Positions 23,210 to 32,004 of a stretch of DNA of 64,000 nt are shown piece after piece. The DNA is from CBDAQA01 sp965247815 (GTDB lineage: Bacteria > Planctomycetota > Phycisphaerae > Tepidisphaerales > Tepidisphaeraceae): contig CBDFHW010000026.1 in NCBI GenBank assembly GCA_965247815.1, positions 434,001 through 498,000 on the forward strand, written 5' to 3'. Under the pieces are notes generated by a model. That model was not told the DNA's origin and did no database searches. It worked only from the letters and a program-made list of their open reading frames with translations. Made by a program: the position numbers and the translations under genes. Every line of letters begins with the position of its first letter. The first letter of the stretch is position 1.

Positions 23210-24760
23210 ATGGACACGATCCGAATTTTCGATACGACCCTGAGAGACGGCGAGCAATCCCCCGGCGCGACGCTCACACTACCCGAAAAGCTGGAGATCG
23301 CGCGTCATCTCGAGACGATGAATGTCGACGTCATCGAAGCCGGGTTTCCGGTCAGCTCTGTAGGCGATTTCGAGGCCGTCCGAGCGATCGCGGCCGAGAT
23401 CACACGCAGCGTAGTCTGCGGGCTGGCGCGGTCGACGGCCAAGGACATCGAACGCGCCGGCGAGGCGGTCAAGAACGCGGCCCACCCGCGGATTCACATC
23501 TTCTGCGCGACCAGCAAGATCCATCGCGAACACAAACTGAAAAAGGGAAAGCAAGAGATCATTCGCATCAGTGTGGAGTCGGTTAAGCAGGCGGCGCAGT
23601 ACACCCGCGACATCGAATTCTCACCCGAAGACGCGAGCCGAACGGAACTGGAGTTTCTGGAAGAGATCACGCACGCGGTGGTCGAAGCAGGAGCCACGAC
23701 GGTCAACCTGCCCGACACGGTCGGGTATGCCATGCCAAAGGCCTACGGGGAGATCTTTTCGCACCTGTTGAGAAAGCTGCCGATCTTGAATCAGCGGGGA
23801 ATTATTCTTTCGTCGCACTGCCATAACGATCTTGGCATGGCGGTCGCGAACTCGTTGGCTGCCATTGAAGGCGGGGCCCGGCAGGTCGAATGCACAATCA
23901 ACGGCATCGGCGAACGGGCAGGAAACGCCGCGCTCGAAGAGATCGTGATGGCGCTGCGGACCCGTCGCGACTTTTTCAACGTCGACACAAAAATCGACGC
24001 GACCAAGATTCACCCGGCCAGCCGAATGGTCAGTTCTCTGACCGGGTTGGCGGTGCAACGGAACAAGGCAATCGTCGGCGAGAACGCGTTCGCGCACGAG
24101 TCGGGGATCCACCAGGACGGGATGCTCAAGCACCGTGAAACGTATGAAATCATGGACCCAGCTACTGTCGGACTGTCGAAGAGCGCGCTGGTGCTCGGGA
24201 AGCACAGCGGGCGGGCGGCGTTCCGGGACCGGTGTTTGACCCTGGCCTACAAGTTGACCGACGAACAGATCGAATCATCTTTCGTGAAGTTTAAAGCGCT
24301 AGCCGACAAGAAGAAAGAAGTCTTCGACGAAGACATCGAAGCCATCATCGACGACCAATTAGAGATTAACGGCGGGATCTGGACGCTGGTCGGTGTGCAG
24401 GTGACGACCGGTTCGCAGGCCATTCCTACCGCGACGGTCACGCTCCGCGACAGCGGTGGTGAACTGCTGACCGACGCCAGCATTGGTGACGGGCCGGTGG
24501 ACGCGATTTATTCGGCAATCGCACGAATGACCGGCGTAAAAGCGGATCTTGTCGACTACCGCATCAGATCCGTCTCCAAAGGCCGCGATGCTCAGGGCGA
24601 GGCGCAGGTCGAACTCGAACACAGCGGCAAGATCCTCCGCGGGCGGGGATTGAGCACCGACGTTCTAGAAGCAAGCGCTCTGGCGTATCTGGCTGCGATC
24701 AATCGGCTTAGGAGTATTTCCAGTCGTGACCGACAGGTGACGCAGCACAGCGCGATGTAA
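23210..24760 (+). CDS. leuA: 2-isopropylmalate synthase
   Basis: The 516-residue enzyme condenses acetyl-CoA with 2-oxoisovalerate, the first committed step of leucine synthesis. The TIM-barrel motifs are present: FDTTLRDGEQSPGATL, IEAGFPVSS, LSSHCHNDLGMAVANSLAAI (metal-binding H-x-H-N-D) and INGIGERAGNAALEEI, then FAHESGIHQDGMLK of the linker domain. The C-terminal regulatory domain (DQLEINGGIWTLVGVQVTTG, SIGDGPVDAIY) that binds leucine for feedback inhibition is complete. ATG 23210 is preceded by CAGGAG; an upstream in-frame start at 23171 lies just past the terminator and lacks a ribosome site. Expression is likely controlled by the attenuator upstream. No other leu genes are in the window. 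Confidence 0.97.
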   Translation: MDTIRIFDTTLRDGEQSPGATLTLPEKLEIARHLETMNVDVIEAGFPVSSVGDFEAVRAIAAEITRSVVCGLARSTAKDIERAGEAVKNAAHPRIHIFCATSKIHREHKLKKGKQEIIRISVESVKQAAQYTRDIEFSPEDASRTELEFLEEITHAVVEAGATTVNLPDTVGYAMPKAYGEIFSHLLRKLPILNQRGIILSSHCHNDLGMAVANSLAAIEGGARQVECTINGIGERAGNAALEEIVMALRTRRDFFNVDTKIDATKIHPASRMVSSLTGLAVQRNKAIVGENAFAHESGIHQDGMLKHRETYEIMDPATVGLSKSALVLGKHSGRAAFRDRCLTLAYKLTDEQIESSFVKFKALADKKKEVFDEDIEAIIDDQLEINGGIWTLVGVQVTTGSQAIPTATVTLRDSGGELLTDASIGDGPVDAIYSAIARMTGVKADLVDYRIRSVSKGRDAQGEAQVELEHSGKILRGRGLSTDVLEASALAYLAAINRLRSISSRDRQVTQHSAM

Positions 24761-24799
24761 CGTGAGCCGGATCAAGCAGCGGTTCTATTTTAACCTCCT

Positions 24800-24829
24800 G
24801 ATGGCCTGGGCTGTGAAGCCCGGGCCATC
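24800..24829 (+). terminator. Hairpin after leuA
   Basis: Thirteen-base arms (24800-24812 and 24817-24829) pair with one G-U around a GTGA loop. It lies 40 bases after leuA and could end its transcript, but there is no T-tract after it, so the terminator call is moderate. Confidence 0.5.
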
Positions 24830-24914
24830 GAACGTTGCGCACTCCGCTGCGTCGTGAGAGCGTAACGCCTTAAAACTTGATCAGGTCGGATGGGGTTGAT
24901 ACGATTTATCGCAG

Positions 24915-25817
24915 ATGGGCGGATCTAGAGCTGCTAAATCTCATCCGCCCGATCACGCTGGTCCCGTTGGCCGGTCACCTATCACGCTAGGTTTTTCTGT
25001 CGTCGAACTGTTGGTCGTCATCGGCATCATTGCTCTGCTGATCGCGTTTCTGCTTCCCACGCTAAACGCAGCCCGCCAGCAGATGATCACTGTAAAATGC
25101 TTGTCCCAGATGCGGCAACTGGGCATCGCGTTCCAGATGTACGCGTCGGACAACGCCGGCTGGATGCCGTCTTCGGACACCTGCGGTCCGCTACGACCGA
25201 AAGATTTCGTGACCCCCATGGGTCAGCAGACTGCCGTGAAGTGGACCGGTTGGGTCGACGGTGGCTCGTCGTCGCGGGCGATCGAGAATGGCACCTTGTG
25301 GGCGTACGTCAAAACGCGTTCGACCTATCGCTGCCCGAACGATGTGAACCCTTATCGCCTGAGAAGTTATTCGATCAACAGCTTCATCGCGCCGGGATCG
25401 CTGATCACCTCACCGGTGGTGAATGCCTACAAGGTCTACAAGAACAACCAGATCCTGAGCCCCGCGAAGACGATCATCTTTGCCGAGGAGCCCGACCCGC
25501 GAAGCATTCTGGTCGGAACGAGCCTGGTGACGCTGGTCGGCCAGTGGAACCTCAATGGCTGGTCGCAGAATCCGCTCGCGATCAACAAAGACGGTGCTTG
25601 GGGAAATTTGATCGCTGCGTGGCACAACGACGGTGCGAACTTCGCGTTCGCCGACGGGCACGCTGAGTACTGGAAATTTAAGGACAAGCGAACGATCGAT
25701 TATCTGAAGAATGACCCGCGCTGGCCGGACGTGATCTATAAAACTCCGAACAACCCTGACCTAATCCGAATCTCCGCCGCAGTCGCGACCTGGCCGCCGC
25801 ACGAGTCGGTGAAATAG
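24915..25817 (+). CDS. Pseudopilin-like protein with planctomycete C-terminal domain
   Basis: The 300-residue protein has a type IV prepilin/type II pseudopilin N terminus: Gly26 then FSVVELLVVIGIIALLIAF, with Glu at +5 and a long hydrophobic helix. Prepilin peptidase would cut after Gly26. The rest (NAARQQMITVKCLSQMRQLG, MYASDNAGWMP, ANFAFADGHAEYWKF) is the planctomycete prepilin family with a C-terminal F-A-D-G-H motif (DUF1559-like group). Dozens of paralogues per genome are typical of the phylum; most have unknown functions. Start ATG 24915 gives an unusually long 26-residue leader, which is common in this group. Confidence 0.85.
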   Translation: MGGSRAAKSHPPDHAGPVGRSPITLGFSVVELLVVIGIIALLIAFLLPTLNAARQQMITVKCLSQMRQLGIAFQMYASDNAGWMPSSDTCGPLRPKDFVTPMGQQTAVKWTGWVDGGSSSRAIENGTLWAYVKTRSTYRCPNDVNPYRLRSYSINSFIAPGSLITSPVVNAYKVYKNNQILSPAKTIIFAEEPDPRSILVGTSLVTLVGQWNLNGWSQNPLAINKDGAWGNLIAAWHNDGANFAFADGHAEYWKFKDKRTIDYLKNDPRWPDVIYKTPNNPDLIRISAAVATWPPHESVK

Positions 25818-25987
25818 CTGACAATGATTGCTGCAGGTCGTCCGGCAACGCCCGCTTGCCCCTTTCCCTTCCCGTTTCCAGCTGCATAAATTGCAAAGAC
25901 GATTTCGCGGCCGCTGCAGTCCGTCGACCGGCACCGCGTTCGTGCTTCGCCCTGCTTCTGAACTGGCAACGTGCGAGACCAACCCTA

Positions 25988-26764
25988 TCAGACGCCGAGC
26001 AGTCGAAGGCAGCGGTACGCGAGCACGATTTTCTCGACATTGAACTGGTGCACTCGGCGACTCAGTCGGTCGTTACCGAAGTACCGGCACGCGACACGAA
26101 ATCCTTCGTCGAACTGCTCACGATTCACCGCGCCGGATTTACTCGCGGCGTGAATACGAAACTGTGCCAGCGCGTCGGGATGAATGACCGGGGCACATTC
26201 CCGGCCCATCCGCAACCAAAGATCGTAATCCATCGTGTAATGCAGGGTGCTATCCAGCAAACCCACGCGGGTCCCGAAGTCGCGACGCCAGAAAACGGCA
26301 GGCTGAGAAATGAAATTCTCCCGAAGCAATCCGCGGTACGTGTACCGGTCCAGCGATTGATTTTTATACCGGCTGATTCGGCGTCGGATAATCGCTCCCG
26401 CCGAATCGATGATTTCGCACCGCCCGACAAGCCATTGCGTCTGTGGCTTTTCGAATTCGGTCGCGACTTTGGCCAGTGTGTCAGGAAGATACAGGTCGTC
26501 GCTGTTCAGCCAGCCGACAACATCGCATCTTACCTGTGACAGGCCGTTGTTCACTGCGTCGGATTGGCCGTCGTCAGGCTTGCTGGTCCAAATCAGGCGG
26601 GGGTCGGTCAGGGATTCGAGCAATTGGACCGTTCCGTCGGAGCTGTTCCCGTCAACGACGTGCACCGACAATTGGAAGCTCCCGCGTTGCTGCAGGACGC
26701 TTTGTAGCGTTTGAGCGAGGAAATTTCGTTGGTTCAGCGAGGGGATGACAATCGAAATGTGCAT
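25988..26764 (-). CDS. Family 2 glycosyltransferase
   Basis: The 258-residue protein begins MHISIVIPSLNQRNFLAQTL, the GT-A opening, followed by VVDGNSSDGTVQLLESL, the SKPDDGQSDAVNNG nucleotide-sugar region and a DxD-type GWLNSDDLYLPDTL (Asp89-Asp90). It has no membrane segments. It should transfer a sugar from a nucleotide donor to a polysaccharide or glycoconjugate; the acceptor is unknown. No other polysaccharide genes lie beside it, so it stands alone. The last 70 residues (KIVLAYRCLRLLGV end) contain no further motif. Confidence 0.9.
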   Translation of the reverse strand: MHISIVIPSLNQRNFLAQTLQSVLQQRGSFQLSVHVVDGNSSDGTVQLLESLTDPRLIWTSKPDDGQSDAVNNGLSQVRCDVVGWLNSDDLYLPDTLAKVATEFEKPQTQWLVGRCEIIDSAGAIIRRRISRYKNQSLDRYTYRGLLRENFISQPAVFWRRDFGTRVGLLDSTLHYTMDYDLWLRMGRECAPVIHPDALAQFRIHAASKSGAVNREQFDEGFRVACRYFGNDRLSRRVHQFNVEKIVLAYRCLRLLGV

Positions 26765-26947
26765 GCGCGAACGCGGGTTGTAAGGGCTGAAGCGAGAGAT
26801 GTGAAGCGCGCGGACCCGTCAGAAGGCTATGTCCGGGGCGACAAAAGCAATGAAAGGCATTTCATTTGCTGCGTCCGGTGCGTAGGCGGACCGGCGGGCT
26901 GACGTCAGCCAGGCGGCTCAAACGCCAAAAGATATGGAGCATCTATC

Positions 26948-27187
26948 ATGCGTACTGTAACCCCACCGGAACATTCCGAAGGCATCGTCGCACGGACCAT
27001 CGAAGCGCAGACGGCTAAACTTCCGTCCGACCTTTTCCTCTGGCTCGCGGGCGGATCGATCATTGCGTCGCTGATCCTGAAATCGAACGGTCGCGCCCAC
27101 GACGCCCTGTTCGTCGGTCAATGGCCGGCCCCGTTCCTGCTGCTCGGGATCTACAACAAGCTCGTCAAATTGATGGGTTCAGACTGA
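26948..27187 (+). CDS. Small conserved-looking membrane protein
   Basis: The 79-residue product has a polar N terminus (HSEGIVARTIEAQTAKLPSD), a hydrophobic helix LFLWLAGGSIIASLILKS and a second hydrophobic segment WPAPFLLLGIYNKLVKL. A purine-rich sequence precedes ATG 26948. I recognise similar short proteins with an A-R-x-I-E-x-Q-T-x-K-x-P-S-D opening from other bacteria, but they have no established function. It ends at a strong bidirectional hairpin. Confidence 0.65.
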   Translation: MRTVTPPEHSEGIVARTIEAQTAKLPSDLFLWLAGGSIIASLILKSNGRAHDALFVGQWPAPFLLLGIYNKLVKLMGSD

Positions 27188-27200
27188 TCGGTCGTATCGT

Positions 27201-27237
27201 CGCCGGTTCTCTTGAGCTTATCTCAAGAGAGCTGGCG
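27201..27237. terminator. Bidirectional hairpin between convergent genes
   Basis: Arms 27201-27216 and 27222-27237 pair over 16 bases (two G-U wobble pairs) around a 5-base loop, between the ends of the small membrane protein gene (+) and the response regulator gene (-). No long T-tract is present on either strand. Confidence 0.6.
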
Positions 27238-27254
27238 ATTGGTCCGAAGCGCAC

Positions 27255-27629
27255 TTAGCTTACCTGCCGGACATTTCGCTTCACCGCGTCGAGCAGTTCC
27301 TGCGGGGTGAACTGCGTTTTGACAAGATGCTCTTTCACTCCCAGATCTTTGGCCCGCGCGATCGTCTGCGGATCGGATAATCCGCTGACCACAATCACCG
27401 GAATTCCCCGGCTGGTCGCGTCCTCCCTGATCCGCATGAGAAAAGTCAGCCCGTCCATCGGCGGGATCATGATGTCCAGCAGGATCAGGTCCGGTTTCTC
27501 ATTATTAGACATCGCCAGTGCTTCGAACGCATTCGCAGCCCCCACGGCGCGGTAACCTTCGAGCTGTAGCAACCGAAGCAGCGGGCGGCGGGTCTCGTCG
27601 TGATCATCAACAACTAAAATAGTCTGCAT
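27255..27629 (-). CDS. Single-domain response regulator (REC)
   Basis: The 124-residue protein is a bare receiver domain: acidic pair Asp8-Asp9 (VVDDHDE), phospho-acceptor Asp52 (LILLDIMIPPMDG), Ser82 and Lys104 (HLVKTQ). There is no output domain, so it acts by protein-protein contact, like CheY or Spo0F. ATG 27629 starts exactly at the domain (MQTILVVDDHDE); the longer frame to 27707 adds 26 residues without resemblance to the family. No histidine kinase lies nearby. Its neighbour is the inositol-monophosphatase-like gene upstream on the same strand, 99 bases away. Confidence 0.92.
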   Translation of the reverse strand: MQTILVVDDHDETRRPLLRLLQLEGYRAVGAANAFEALAMSNNEKPDLILLDIMIPPMDGLTFLMRIREDATSRGIPVIVVSGLSDPQTIARAKDLGVKEHLVKTQFTPQELLDAVKRNVRQVS

Positions 27630-27728
27630 ATCGCTGCCGATAGTATGCCTGATCCGAACGTATCTGGTAGCGGGCGAAATCTTCCGACAGGTCGAATCGC
27701 AACCCACCTTCCGACGCCGGGCACGCCG

Positions 27729-28997
27729 TCACGGTTTTGTCTGGGACTTTTCTCGTAAAAACTGCTGAATCAAGGGTTCAATTTTTCTTTGAAGGAAAGG
27801 ATTCGCGTAACCGACCCAGGACAGGCCGGTCGTGGTGTCCAGCGGACCGTCCAGCGGCCGGCCAGTCGCGTCGGTGATCCTCACGCCCGCCTCTTCGGCG
27901 ATTAGCATCGTCGCGCAATCGTAGGGATGACAGCACAGCCCTTCGGGTTGGCTCTGCAATTGGTAAAAGACTGGCCGCAGGTCGGCGTTGAAACGGTCGT
28001 GGCCGACGATGAGTTCGTAGAATTGCCCGCCGGTCGAGATGTATTGGTCGTCGAACACGGTGGCTCGTGTGACGTCGGCCGGCCCGATCAGGTTCGCTGC
28101 GAGGTGCTCCATCAATTCGCTCGCCAGGCGTTTTGTGCCGGGGAAGAAATTGCTCACGCTCGCAAACCCGTGATTGATGGTCTCGGCGGTGCTCGGTTTC
28201 AGCGAAAGGCGATCGCCTGTGATGTACGACATCACCGCGGGGGCCATGTTCGGCTGGTTCCCCTGCTGAAACGCAAGCGCGATTTGGATGTCCTGATCGT
28301 TGACATAGCCCATCCCGACCAGAATCTCACCGACCCGACCGCCGTCCCGTTTCTGCGTGTTCAAGGCTTCCACGACGTTTTCGTCGCTGACTTTGCCGAG
28401 CTTGGTCAGCACGCGACCCAGCGGGCGGTTATGCAACTCGCCGCGGAGCGGTGTCGACTCGACCTCGGTAGACCGGCTTTCGATCCGCTCGCGGATGCCG
28501 TGCGCGCCACCGCCTTTTGTCGCCCACAGCACGTCCGCGAAGCCCATCTTGCTCGTAGGCAGTTCGGTCATGACCGCCACTTCAATGTCCCGAAGCCGGG
28601 TCGCCGGCCCTTTGTTCGGCGCGACACCCGCCAGCGCCCAGGCGGCCCGCTTGTCGTACATGATGCCCCGGGTGCCGTCGATCGGGTCGACGATAAGTCT
28701 GATGACCGCGTCGTCTTCGGCGGTTCCGCGCGGGAACGTGACGGCCGATTCTTCGCCCTGGTCGTTCTCCAATCCTTCGGCGATAAGCACCAGCGGTACG
28801 TCGCGACCCCATTCCTCGCAGAACTGCTCGAGAATCGGGTCGACCTCGGTGTCGATCTTGTAGATCGTGTCGGCCTCGCTGGTCCGCATCACTTCGTGCA
28901 GACCGCCGTGGGTGTGCGAACGAACCACCGCGTCGCGGACGAGTCGCTGGAAAGACCGCAGGCGGTCGACTGCATTTTGCCGATCAAATCCGGGCAT
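27729..28997 (-). CDS. Inositol-monophosphatase-like phosphatase with inserted MshEN-type domain
   Basis: The 422-residue protein belongs to the FIG (IMPase/FBPase) superfamily: metal motif VDPIDGTRG (Asp104, Asp107), IAEG in place of the usual G-E-E, and the C-terminal HPYDCATMLIAEEAG (Asp360). Between the two halves, residues 192-244 form two 24-residue repeats separated by five residues: PLGRVLTKLG...ALNTQ and RVGEILVGMG...ALAFQ. This is the MshEN/GspE-N pattern (L-G-x-x-L-x-x-x-G ... L-x-x-x-L-x-x-Q twice), which in MshE binds cyclic di-GMP. I infer a phosphatase whose activity or location may respond to cyclic di-GMP. The substrate (a sugar or inositol phosphate) is unknown. The insertion is in frame and not a sequencing artefact by any sign visible. 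Confidence 0.82.
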   Translation of the reverse strand: MPGFDRQNAVDRLRSFQRLVRDAVVRSHTHGGLHEVMRTSEADTIYKIDTEVDPILEQFCEEWGRDVPLVLIAEGLENDQGEESAVTFPRGTAEDDAVIRLIVDPIDGTRGIMYDKRAAWALAGVAPNKGPATRLRDIEVAVMTELPTSKMGFADVLWATKGGGAHGIRERIESRSTEVESTPLRGELHNRPLGRVLTKLGKVSDENVVEALNTQKRDGGRVGEILVGMGYVNDQDIQIALAFQQGNQPNMAPAVMSYITGDRLSLKPSTAETINHGFASVSNFFPGTKRLASELMEHLAANLIGPADVTRATVFDDQYISTGGQFYELIVGHDRFNADLRPVFYQLQSQPEGLCCHPYDCATMLIAEEAGVRITDATGRPLDGPLDTTTGLSWVGYANPFLQRKIEPLIQQFLREKSQTKP

Positions 28998-29049
28998 ATC
29001 GTTTCACCGTCAGGAAAAACTCACGTGTCGCTTTGCGATCACCTGTCAC

Positions 29050-30288
29050 TCAGTAATCCCGGCGGCAGAAGATCCACGCCGCGGCACCGACGACCAGCGC
29101 TTCGAAAGCGAGCGAGCTGCCTAGGATCCAACCCGCGGACCGTTCCCGCAATTTCAACTCCAGTTGTTGTGAAAGATACATTTCATCGCGGAAATGCTCA
29201 CGACGATCGGGCCCGGCGGTGCTCACTGACGACCCGGCCGCAGGCTCGTCCGGCAGTGTCGGCAAATCGGCGCGCTTGATCAGCTGTCTGGTAAAAAGCT
29301 CGGTCGTTCCTTTGGTTTTGGGCACAACGCAGGCGAGGTAATAAGCGACCGTGTGGGCGACGTCGAAACTGTGCGCCGAAGAGTCACGCTGCTCCGCCTC
29401 GAGGTCCACGAGACGCGATCGCGCGCTGGAAATGGCCGTGGGAGACTGGGCTGGAAGCCATCCCCACCAGCTGTTGCTGCGCTTCGGCGACGGCAGTGTG
29501 TCCGTTGCCGTCTCAACGGTTTGTGTCGTCGGTTCGGCCGCAGCGCCCGCGCCTCCCGCTAGCTCAGCGCGGCCTTGCAGTTCGTGTATTTCTTTCTTCG
29601 TGCTCTCGATCCGACGTTGGACCAGATTTGCATGCCGTTGATCGCCGATCGTTTTCCGCAACAGGCTTTCCTCGGTCTGTTGGACGGCCCAGAACGCGGC
29701 CCAGACCACAAGCGTCAGCAGCATCGAGGCGATCGTCGACCGGGTGAGTACCCCGAACAGGACGCAGATCGCGAACAGGTAGCTGAACAGCAGCACCACC
29801 AGCGGGACCGCCCAGAAAAGCGCCGGCTCCCAGCCCCCGCCTTTGAACCCGAGGACGAAAAACCCGGCGACGCAGAAGACCGTGACCTGCACTGTCACAA
29901 AGAGCAGCCCGCCGACGTATTTCGTGCCAAAAAGCCACAGTCGCGACAATGGTTTGGACAAGAAAAGATCGATCGACCCGCCGGCCAGCAGGTCGGGAAA
30001 AATGCCGGCGGTGGAAACGATTGCCAAAATCGTGGCCAGCCAGCTCAACCAGAAATTGATCCCGAGCGCAGTGAAAAGAAATTTGAAGAACAGTTTTCTG
30101 GAAATAAAGGCCAGATATTCGAAACGGAAATGTGTTCGCCAACCGAAGATCGTGATCGCTTGACGGTCCAAGCCGACCGCCGCGAACACGAGGACGACCA
30201 GTGCGCTCAGCGCGAGTGCGATCCAGAACAGACGTTTGGAATTCAGTTCGCGGTAGCTGTCCACTAGAAGAGCGAAAGTCTTAGTCAT
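29050..30288 (-). CDS. ABC-2 type transporter permease
   Basis: The 412-residue integral membrane protein has about six hydrophobic segments: LFWIALALSALVVLVFAAVG, WLSWLATILAIVSTAGIF, FVTVQVTVFCVAGFFVLG, LFWAVPLVVLLFSYLFAICV, MLLTLVVWAAFWAV and a C-terminal ALVVGAAAWIFC. Between helices 5 and 6 lies a long extracytoplasmic or cytosolic insert (about 170 residues, Ser/Thr/Glu-rich). The stretch GIFPDLLAGGSIDLFLSKPLSR is like the ABC-2 permeases of bacterial exporters. Its start overlaps the stop of the ATPase gene by four bases (ATGA), so they form one exporter. The substrate is unknown. Confidence 0.88.
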   Translation of the reverse strand: MTKTFALLVDSYRELNSKRLFWIALALSALVVLVFAAVGLDRQAITIFGWRTHFRFEYLAFISRKLFFKFLFTALGINFWLSWLATILAIVSTAGIFPDLLAGGSIDLFLSKPLSRLWLFGTKYVGGLLFVTVQVTVFCVAGFFVLGFKGGGWEPALFWAVPLVVLLFSYLFAICVLFGVLTRSTIASMLLTLVVWAAFWAVQQTEESLLRKTIGDQRHANLVQRRIESTKKEIHELQGRAELAGGAGAAAEPTTQTVETATDTLPSPKRSNSWWGWLPAQSPTAISSARSRLVDLEAEQRDSSAHSFDVAHTVAYYLACVVPKTKGTTELFTRQLIKRADLPTLPDEPAAGSSVSTAGPDRREHFRDEMYLSQQLELKLRERSAGWILGSSLAFEALVVGAAAWIFCRRDY

Positions 30289-31352
30289 CGGTCCGTTCCG
30301 TTTGCCGAGGGCACGGTTGGTAGGGCGGGGGGAGTGGGTTTACCGATCGAAGCCCCGGGCCGAATTGTTTGTCCGGTGGCCTGGTCGACGACTGCTTCCA
30401 TAAAAAGGTCTTCGAGCGAGGGTCGAGTCGGCATGATGCGTTTTATCGTCAATCCCGCTGCACGCAGCGAATCGATCACCGCCTGCAGCGGTTCGGCGTC
30501 GTTGGTGACCAATCGAATCATCCCCGGTCGAACCTCGACGGCAACGCCGGAGTGCAGCGTCGCGAGGGTCACAACGGCCGAGTCGCCGATTGTGCGAACG
30601 TCGTGCATCAACCCGGTCATTGCTGCTGCGATTGTCTTAATGTCTCCGTCGACCAACTCGACGTCGTATCGCTGCTGTGCGACGGTGAGTTGATCCATTG
30701 TTCCCTGCCGGGCGACCTTTCCGCGGACGAGAATCGCCACGCGTTCGCAGATCGATTCGAGTTCGCCCAGCAGGTGGCTGTTGATGAACACGGTTTTGCC
30801 GGCGTCGCGCATCCGGAGCAGAACATCACGGATGTCGCGCCGACCGACCGGGTCGACGCCGTCGGTCGGTTCGTCCAGCAGCACCAGATCCGGGTCGTTC
30901 ACCAGCGCCTGGGCAAGGCCGATCCGCTGCATCATGCCCTTGGAATAGTCCCCGACCTTCTTTTCAGCCCAGGCGGCCATGCCCACGACGTCGATCAACT
31001 CCGCGGACCTACGTCGACGCGTCGCCCGGTCGACTCCGGACAAAGCGGCGAAGAATTCGAGCGTTTGTCTTCCAGTCAAATATCTCGGAAACCGGTGGTG
31101 CTCCGGCAGGTACCCGACACGCGCGAGGCTCGGCTTGTGCCCGACCGGCCTGCCTAGGATGGTTCCCCGGGCGGTGGTCGCGCGGACCACCGTCATCATG
31201 ATTTTGATCAGCGTGCTTTTGCCGGCGCCGTTCGGACCGAGGAGCCCGAACACTTCACCTTTGTTGACGCTCAGGTCGACGCCTTGCAGCGCCTGCACCT
31301 GCCCGCGATATCGCTTGGTCACATTCTTCAGATCGATCGCCAGTTCAGACAT
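30285..31352 (-). CDS. ABC transporter ATP-binding protein (ABC-2 exporter type)
   Basis: The 355-residue protein has Walker A GPNGAGKST, Q-loop region GYLPEHHRFPRYLTGRQTL, signature YSKGMMQRIGLAQAL, Walker B LVLLDEPTDGVD and H-loop NSHLLGE. A C-terminal extension of about 130 residues (RYDVELVDGD, VEVRPGMIRLV, LKRIMPTRPSLEDLF-like) matches the DrrA/CcmA-type ABC-2 ATPases. ATG 31352 (MSELAIDLKNVTKRY) is used; the longer frame to 31448 would overlap the divergent MOSC gene. It is upstream in the same two-gene operon as the permease. Confidence 0.95.
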   Translation of the reverse strand: MSELAIDLKNVTKRYRGQVQALQGVDLSVNKGEVFGLLGPNGAGKSTLIKIMMTVVRATTARGTILGRPVGHKPSLARVGYLPEHHRFPRYLTGRQTLEFFAALSGVDRATRRRRSAELIDVVGMAAWAEKKVGDYSKGMMQRIGLAQALVNDPDLVLLDEPTDGVDPVGRRDIRDVLLRMRDAGKTVFINSHLLGELESICERVAILVRGKVARQGTMDQLTVAQQRYDVELVDGDIKTIAAAMTGLMHDVRTIGDSAVVTLATLHSGVAVEVRPGMIRLVTNDAEPLQAVIDSLRAAGLTIKRIMPTRPSLEDLFMEAVVDQATGQTIRPGASIGKPTPPALPTVPSANGTDR

Positions 31353-31438
31353 CTCCGCCAGTATGGTCGCAGAGACGGGCGGACCACAAGCGGCGGGCCC
31401 GGTCTGCGCGATTCTTCGAAGCGTGCTAGAATCCAAAC

Positions 31439-31903
31439 ATGACCGCAACGCTGATTCAGGTAAACACGAGTTCCGGTGGGATGCCGAAACGGGCGCTCGA
31501 CGAAGCGCGCGTCACCCGCGACGGCGTCGAAGGCGATTGGCAAACGAACCGCAAGTACCACGGCGGCTGCGACCGGGCGATCTGTCTTTACAGCGTCGAA
31601 CTGTACGAATGGCTCCGCAGCGAGCACGGCATAGACCTGCAGCCGGGCAGCGTCGGTGAAAACTTCACCACACTCGGGTTGAATTTGAATCTGTTGCAAA
31701 AAGGAGATCGCTTCAAGGTCGGACCGGTGACCCTACAGCTGACCAAGATCCGCGTTCCGTGCAGAAGTTTGAACCAGTGGGACCCGAGGCTCCTGTCGGT
31801 CATCGAAGGCCGGAGCGGCTGGATGGCCCGGGTGGTGGAAGGCGGAACCGTTCGGCCCGGGGACGCGATCGAAGCGCTTACGACAGGGGATGTCGCGTCT
31901 TGA
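31439..31903 (+). CDS. MOSC domain protein
   Basis: The 154-residue product is a stand-alone MOSC domain (YiiM-like): SSGGMPKRALDEARVTRDGV, HGGCDRAICLYSVELYEWL, GSVGENFTTLG, LQKGDRFKVGPVTLQLTKIR and the conserved PCRSL with Cys that in MOSC proteins interacts with a sulfur-carrying molybdenum cofactor or its ligand. MOSC proteins bind the Mo cofactor or reduce N-hydroxylated compounds; the exact role here is inferred. It is transcribed divergently from the ABC exporter, 86 bases away. Confidence 0.9.
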   Translation: MTATLIQVNTSSGGMPKRALDEARVTRDGVEGDWQTNRKYHGGCDRAICLYSVELYEWLRSEHGIDLQPGSVGENFTTLGLNLNLLQKGDRFKVGPVTLQLTKIRVPCRSLNQWDPRLLSVIEGRSGWMARVVEGGTVRPGDAIEALTTGDVAS

Positions 31904-32004
31904 CTACGCCGGTTTCGCACAAGCAAACGCCTGGTTGGGGTTTCTCGGGCCGCAATGAAGCGACTCGGGGTGACACGGCCGAGGTCCTAGGGCATAACAC
32001 ACTG

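Noticed and set aside
24800..24829. Hairpin after leuA as a riboswitch or attenuator for the next gene
   Set aside because: No leader peptide, alternative pairing or promoter is seen; it looks like a simple end-of-gene hairpin.
26849..26866. Small hairpin AATGAAA/TTTCATT between the glycosyltransferase and small membrane protein
   Set aside because: Short AT-rich stem without T-tract or other context; could be chance.
27927..29279. 450-codon plus-strand frame opposite the inositol-monophosphatase-like gene
   Set aside because: Antisense shadow; extends beyond both sides of the real gene and has no recognisable domains, while the minus-strand protein has clear FIG and MshEN motifs.
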